Below, piece after piece: positions 59,945-64,000 of a stretch of 64,000 nucleotides of DNA; within the stretch, counting starts at the first letter, position 1; each line of letters begins with the position of its first letter. The stretch covers positions 1 through 64,000 of the forward strand of contig JBGFRO010000023.1 in NCBI GenBank assembly GCA_041695085.1. Direction: 5' to 3'. A model generated the notes under the pieces. That model searched no databases. It had not been told where the DNA came from and saw nothing but the letters and a program-made list of their open reading frames with translations. Both the position numbers and the translations under genes were made by a program. Source of the DNA: DYFT01 sp041695085 (GTDB lineage: Bacteria; Bacteroidota; Ignavibacteria; UBA10030).

Positions 59945-60942
59945 TGGGCTGCCTCCAACGCTGGTGCAGAAAGTGATTGGATATGCTCCGCATGCATAAC
60001 TTCACGGCACACTGCCGCAATGTGCTCGGCTGCCTTTGCGTGTTGAAGAGGCATAAGTCGCTTCAGCTCGTCCAGAGGAAAATCAGAATGAACCTCTTTT
60101 CCCAAAGCCATTCCCACGTATGTTACAGATGACCATTTTGTAATGAGAACATCACAATTTGCGACGAGCTCTTCTGCACTCCCCGAGAAGATAATATGAG
60201 CTTTGGGCGCGTAGCATCGGATTTCACGGCTGGCGCGTTTTCGGTTCTCATTCGGGTGGAGCTTGAAGATCAGCGGACGTCCGGCGGCGATGCGGACTGC
60301 CTGCTCGATGAACGCCTTCCTGTTTTCAAATCCATAATTTTCTCTCACATCCGACGTACACACGAGCACATAATTGCGCTGCGTAAGGTTGTTTTGAAGA
60401 AATCGCTTGCAGTTATCGAAGTTAGGAATTCCCGTTACGCGGATTTTTTCCGGACGTACTCCTTTGCGCACAAAGAGGTCGCGGTATCCTTCGCTGGCAA
60501 CACACAGAGCATCGTATGCATCGCTCAATCCATAGGCTGCGCTGCTTGCAAGCCACCGCGGCAGGAAACGTAAGTGCTGGATCAGCTTGAAGATCATTGT
60601 CTCTGGATCCGTCATGCCTTCTTGAACAAGAACGGTCGGTGTGGTATAGACAATTTTAGGAACGATCAGATCTGTGGGAAGAACCACAAGGTCGTATGGT
60701 CCTTTCCTTCCCCTGTAATCAATCTTCACCTTTTGCTCTTGGAGCATTTTTGTGGTGCGGCGAACCCACGGCTTCCCCGGGGTTGTGAAATCGAGCAACC
60801 CTATACGCTGCAGCACACCCATTACTCCGTCGGCATAATGAGGAGAAAACCAGTGCTCACATTCTGGGAGAGCGGCGGCAATTTTCAGCATCTGGTTGGT
60901 TTGATTGTACGTGCCGCATATAAAAAGTACGCGAGGAGTCAT
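59941..60942 (-). CDS. GT-B-like glycosyltransferase/glycerophosphotransferase-like protein
   Basis: 333 residues. Two Rossmann-type halves are visible: VLFICGTYNQTNQMLKIAAA at the start, and a second half with ITGIPNF-type VTGIPNFDNCKRF, RPLIFKLHPNENRKRASREI and DVLITKWSSVTYVGMALGKE. The HPNE and W-S-S-V motifs resemble CDP-glycerol glycerophosphotransferase and UDP-GlcNAc epimerase-like GT-B proteins. It probably transfers the activated sugar of this operon. The exact donor and acceptor are unknown. Confidence 0.7.
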   Translation of the reverse strand: MTPRVLFICGTYNQTNQMLKIAAALPECEHWFSPHYADGVMGVLQRIGLLDFTTPGKPWVRRTTKMLQEQKVKIDYRGRKGPYDLVVLPTDLIVPKIVYTTPTVLVQEGMTDPETMIFKLIQHLRFLPRWLASSAAYGLSDAYDALCVASEGYRDLFVRKGVRPEKIRVTGIPNFDNCKRFLQNNLTQRNYVLVCTSDVRENYGFENRKAFIEQAVRIAAGRPLIFKLHPNENRKRASREIRCYAPKAHIIFSGSAEELVANCDVLITKWSSVTYVGMALGKEVHSDFPLDELKRLMPLQHAKAAEHIAAVCREVMHAEHIQSLSAPALEAAH

Positions 60943-62000
60943 AGCCCCCCCGGGGTTAGTTCAGGAGATTCCGTCTCGGTTTTCTTTCGGAGAAACCGCG
61001 CGATGAGAATATATCCGACAACAATGACGACGATTTCTTTTGCCCGCTTGAGAAAGGCAAAAGCTGCCGCGGAATGAACGGGATCGGGCACACCAGCTGC
61101 AGTCAGAAAAGAAGCATAGCCGAATTCTTGCACTCCAACTCCCGCAGGAACAAAGAACATGAAACCGCGGAGCAACGAAACACTTACTTCCATAGGAAGA
61201 ACCTGGAATATCGTACACTCCACGGAAAGCGCCCTCAAGAGGATAAAAGACTCCACACTTTCAAACAGCCACGCCACCGTGAGCAATGCCAGCACTCGGA
61301 CCACCTCCCCGGAGCGGATGTGCCGAAAACGGTGAAAAGCCCCTTGCATTTTGTCTCCTATTTCTCCAATCTTTGCTCTCCACGACGCGAAGGGAAGAAC
61401 GTGAAGAATGCCGTTGACGAACGAGGATTCGCGTGGAGCGAGACAGAGCATAACACCAAGGATGCCGACGAGTATCAAGCCGACACCTATAGCAGCAAGA
61501 AGTTGAATCAAAGAGCCTCCCGGAAGGAGCAGCCTCTGAGAGTGGGAGAGAAAGATGAAGCCCATGCAAAGCCCTATGAGAACATACGTACCTTGCGAGA
61601 GTGCGACAAAACACTTTTTTAGGAATACGCCGGCAATTCCCGAGGGAATGTCAAGCGAAGATGTCCGATGAAGCATGAGCGGCTTTGTTGATTCAGCTAC
61701 TGCAACACCCGCCGGAAGTGTTAACGCAATTGCTTCAGCCGCAGTGCGCGTCAGAGTGAGAGCAGAAAGAGGCAGAGGCTTTCCCATGTTCACGAAAAGG
61801 ATTTGCCACGCTACACTATCCAGGTAAACAACGATAACAAATGGAAGAAGGATCAAGAGCGACCAATACCTTGCCTCTAAGAGAATCTGAAAAATCCGAT
61901 CGGTTTCCGAACCTCTGAACACTGAAACAATCACATACACGCCAAGTGCTGTTCCCGCTAACCAGACAACCGTAGGTATGAATCTCTGGATAGATTTCAT
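60939..62000 (-). CDS. lysylphosphatidylglycerol synthase-like (UPF0104) membrane protein
   Basis: 353 residues from the ATG at 62000 (GTG at 62006 possible). About eight membrane helices; the family patterns LTLTRTAAEAIALTLPAGVA and FFVPAGVGVQEFGYASFLTA are clear. The family includes the membrane half of MprF (flippase) and many flippase-like proteins in glycan loci. As first gene of the operon it may move the sugar-lipid or glycolipid. It overlaps the following gene by 4 bases. No promoter pair was convincing upstream. Confidence 0.82.
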   Translation of the reverse strand: MKSIQRFIPTVVWLAGTALGVYVIVSVFRGSETDRIFQILLEARYWSLLILLPFVIVVYLDSVAWQILFVNMGKPLPLSALTLTRTAAEAIALTLPAGVAVAESTKPLMLHRTSSLDIPSGIAGVFLKKCFVALSQGTYVLIGLCMGFIFLSHSQRLLLPGGSLIQLLAAIGVGLILVGILGVMLCLAPRESSFVNGILHVLPFASWRAKIGEIGDKMQGAFHRFRHIRSGEVVRVLALLTVAWLFESVESFILLRALSVECTIFQVLPMEVSVSLLRGFMFFVPAGVGVQEFGYASFLTAAGVPDPVHSAAAFAFLKRAKEIVVIVVGYILIARFLRKKTETESPELTPGGL

Positions 62001-62122
62001 CAGCACAAAGTTACCGTTCTTGGTTTGCTGTACTATTACAGAATCCTAACCTCAATATTAAATCAAGTGGGAGTGTAGAGCGACGTCCTGCTGCTCAAGA
62101 GCATAATTGCATGCTGATTCCC

Positions 62123-62375
62123 CCTGTGCTTGCGCACCGAAGTGCTTCAGCACACAGGTGTGCCAAAGCCACGGCCACCGGTCTCTTCCAGTTTGCCATA
62201 ACGGCGGCCGTGGCTAACTTGACCCTGGTCGATTCAACTCAGGAGGAGAGCAATCCAAACGGAGGGTTTTCGGCTGTGTCTCTACCTGAAGAGGCATATG
62301 CCACCCCGCCGTGGGATGAATCCTACGGCTGGATGAGGAAACCCCAAGGGTTTCAAGAGCGGTTTTTAGGACCGC
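62123..62375. repeat. cluster of palindromic hairpins (non-coding)
   Basis: At least six hairpins: GTGC-TTGC-GCAC (62126-62137), GTGCT-TC-AGCAC (62142-62153), AGCCACGGCC with GGCCGTGGCT (62167-62176 and 62206-62215), GCCGTGGGA-TGAA-TCCTACGGC (62308-62329), AAACCC-CAA-GGGTTT (62339-62353) and GCGGT-ACCGC (62359-62375). A 109-codon frame crosses this stretch but has no family resemblance and is best explained as repeat DNA. Confidence 0.75.
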
Positions 62376-62436
62376 GCATTCCAATGCCGGTTATGCACTT
62401 CTATATATTCCACTCATTCTCCGAAAGGTTAGTCCT

Positions 62437-63666
62437 ATGAAACGCGTGCTCTCATATTTTCTCTTCGTTGTTTTTTCTGTCTGTGTTGCGTCCGCTCAAG
62501 TAACCCCCGGCGCCGATCTCCTCTTCACAAACTATACGTATCTCATTCAGGGTAAGCGTGTCGGACTTGTAACGAACCACTCGGCACTGTTAAGCGACGG
62601 CCGGCATCTCGCCGATGCGCTCGTCTCCTCTCGCCTCTGCACACTCGTCGTCTTGTTCGGTCCCGAGCACGGCATTCGCGGCGATGCACCGGCAGGAGAG
62701 AAGATTCAGGACGATGTCGACGCACGAACCGGCGCAAAAGTGTACTCTCTGTACGGACGTATCAACAAACCGACGCCGGAGATGCTGGACGGAGTCGATG
62801 TAGTACTCTTTGATATTTTCGACGTCGGAGCGCGGTTCTATACGTACGAAAGCACGATGTCACTTGCCATAGAGGCTGCAGCGGAACAGGGGATCCCCTA
62901 CGTGGTGCTCGATCGCCCCAACCCGATTCGCGGAACGTGGGTCGAGGGATTCATTCGCCTCGACTCGCTCCGCTCCTTCGTAGGTCTGCATCCGATCCCA
63001 ATTGCCCACGGCATGACGATGGGAGAACTGGCAAACATGTTCAACAAGGCGGGATGGTTAAAGGGGGGTGTGAAAGCAAACTTGACCGTGGTGAAGATGG
63101 AAGGATGGAGGCGGGACATGTGGTTTGACGAGACCGGCCTCAAATGGACGAGACCTTCGCCGAACATTCCGACATTATCCACTGCAGTCGTCTATCCGGG
63201 CACGTGCTTGTTTGAAGGAACAAACCTTTCCGAAGGACGAGGGACGGAGAAACCGTTCGAGTACATTGGAGCGCCGTATGTCGATGGAAAAGCATTCGCT
63301 GCTGCATTGAACGCTCGACAATTGAAGGGGGTCATATTCGAGCCGATCGAGTTCACGCCGCGTGATATTCCCGGGGCTGCAACGAATCCGAAGCACAAAG
63401 GGACGAAGTGTGGCGGTGTGTTCGTGAAGGTGACCGACCGCAACGCGTATGAGCCTGTCAGGACCGCAGTGCACATGCTTGCCGCTCTGAAGCAACTCTA
63501 TCCCACGCAATTCCAATGGCGCGGCTCCATCGATCGCCTCGCCGGCACTCCGATTCTCCGCCTGATGATCGATGCGGGCCGTTCAGCCGAAGAAATCTGC
63601 GCGTTGTGGGATGGGGAGGTGGAGCAGTTTCGGAATATTCGCTCTCACTACCTCATGTACGATTAA
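62437..63666 (+). CDS. namZ: exo-beta-N-acetylmuramidase NamZ-like (DUF1343)
   Basis: 409 residues. The signal peptide at 1-20 ends near ASA-QVTP. The DUF1343 pattern is present: GKRVGLVTNHSALLSDGRHL, FGPEHGIRGDAPAGEKIQDD, YSLYGRINKPTPEMLDGVDV, FDIFDVGARFYTY, DRPNPIRG and YPGTCLFEGTNLSEGRGT. Characterised members release MurNAc from the non-reducing end of peptidoglycan fragments and act outside the cytoplasm, so a role in cell-wall recycling fits. It ends normally at TAA 63664. AAAGG precedes the start. Confidence 0.9.
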   Translation: MKRVLSYFLFVVFSVCVASAQVTPGADLLFTNYTYLIQGKRVGLVTNHSALLSDGRHLADALVSSRLCTLVVLFGPEHGIRGDAPAGEKIQDDVDARTGAKVYSLYGRINKPTPEMLDGVDVVLFDIFDVGARFYTYESTMSLAIEAAAEQGIPYVVLDRPNPIRGTWVEGFIRLDSLRSFVGLHPIPIAHGMTMGELANMFNKAGWLKGGVKANLTVVKMEGWRRDMWFDETGLKWTRPSPNIPTLSTAVVYPGTCLFEGTNLSEGRGTEKPFEYIGAPYVDGKAFAAALNARQLKGVIFEPIEFTPRDIPGAATNPKHKGTKCGGVFVKVTDRNAYEPVRTAVHMLAALKQLYPTQFQWRGSIDRLAGTPILRLMIDAGRSAEEICALWDGEVEQFRNIRSHYLMYD

Positions 63667-63990
63667 TTGCTTCTTTTCCGCTTCCGAGATGGGGAGCGTT
63701 CTTTGCTGCGAGGAAGTTTGATTGCCAGCCCATTTTTTTTCGTTTCTAAGCGCAAGCCTCCACACCCCTCCTCGATTCTACACTTCTCCCCTAGCTTAAT
63801 TACGCTCATCTCTCTCCGATCCCCTTCGTTCCTTCTGACTGCTTCTCAGTTATTTCAGCATACGTCAATCGGATACCCCCAAGATCCCGTAAGACATTGC
63901 TTTTGGGTGCGTGACTGAGTAGCTTTGTTTCATAGAGGTTCTTCTGATCGAGGAGAAACCCCAAGAGTGTACAGTTCTGCGGAGGAAGCC
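63667..63990. other. intergenic stretch, no gene seen
   Basis: About 320 bases, pyrimidine-rich on the plus strand, with a T-run near 63733 but no clear stem before it. No supported coding frame or RNA gene was seen. Confidence 0.5.
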
Positions 63991-64000
63991 ATGCCTCACA
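63991..64000 (+). CDS. possible start of a further gene (cut by window end)
   Basis: An ATG at 63991 follows GGAGG at 63981 with five bases between, an ideal ribosome site. Only three codons are inside the window, so nothing can be said about the product. Confidence 0.3.

Noticed and set aside
62111..62440. 109-codon plus-strand frame before namZ
   Set aside because: Built almost entirely of palindromic repeats, no family resemblance; reported as repeat.
1..64000. CRISPR array or rRNA genes
   Set aside because: No regularly spaced repeats with unique spacers and no rRNA-like stretches were seen on either strand.

Overview
The window comes from a bacterium of the FCB group (Bacteroidota / Ignavibacteriota / Chlorobi lineage). 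The main clue is a C-terminal type IX secretion sorting domain on a secreted metallo-beta-lactamase-fold protein at 34.4-35.7 kb. Supporting clues are HYC_CC_PP-like Cys-rich proteins next to metal efflux genes, a FlgD-like lipoprotein and many palindromic dispersed repeats. No rRNA or species marker is present, so the exact phylum is an inference.

Layout. (1) 0-3.3 kb: the end of an ABC permease, a methyltransferase, an outer-membrane-like protein, the ABC ATPase and an orphan F0-b-like gene. (2) 3.5-7.1 kb: divergent oxyR and katG (peroxide defence), flanked by two copies of the 3' half of the b-like gene, the second copy a headless fragment. (3) 7.2-14.6 kb: a periplasmic copper/heavy-metal block (HYC_CC_PP-like protein, DUF3347 lipoprotein, TolC lipoprotein, multicopper oxidase, haem-binding and CcmH-like proteins, HMBD metal-binding protein, DUF4198 protein behind a structured leader, frameshifted membrane gene). 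(4) 14.6-21.2 kb: regulators (hybrid kinase, receiver protein, two HTH proteins, PAS-LuxR protein, degenerate NtrC-like AAA protein). (5) 21.2-30.7 kb: a minus-strand czc-type operon with TolC, adaptor, P1B ATPase, DUF302, membrane proteins and the RND pump.

(6) 30.9-44.4 kb: an apparent integrative element. It begins with tandem palindromes and a tyrosine recombinase lacking its HxxR box. It ends with a large serine recombinase whose reading frame runs through a tRNA-Glu gene on the other strand. Between them are repeat-invaded lipoprotein and TolC-like genes, the secreted MBL-fold protein, a DUF4373 protein, a PolX-like nucleotidyltransferase, a DUF457/HlyD-like two-part membrane protein and a membrane-anchored ATPase. 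Most of the interior is unrecognised.

(7) 44.4-53.4 kb: chromosomal backbone with tRNA-Glu and tRNA-Gln, then psd-pssA-purS-purQ-tatA-gatA, sucD, a HerA-like ATPase, ndk and a Nudix gene. (8) 53.6-62.0 kb: a tightly coupled nine-gene minus-strand operon for a sialic-acid-like (ulosonic acid) surface sugar. It holds a NeuB-like synthase, KdsC-like phosphatase, SDR, class III aminotransferase, split transketolase, SpsF-type cytidylyltransferase, glycosyltransferase-like protein and a flippase-like membrane protein. The split transketolase and the absence of the usual UDP-sugar enzymes make this the best candidate here for an undescribed pathway. (9) 62.1-64 kb: a palindrome cluster, then a NamZ-like (DUF1343) muramidase.
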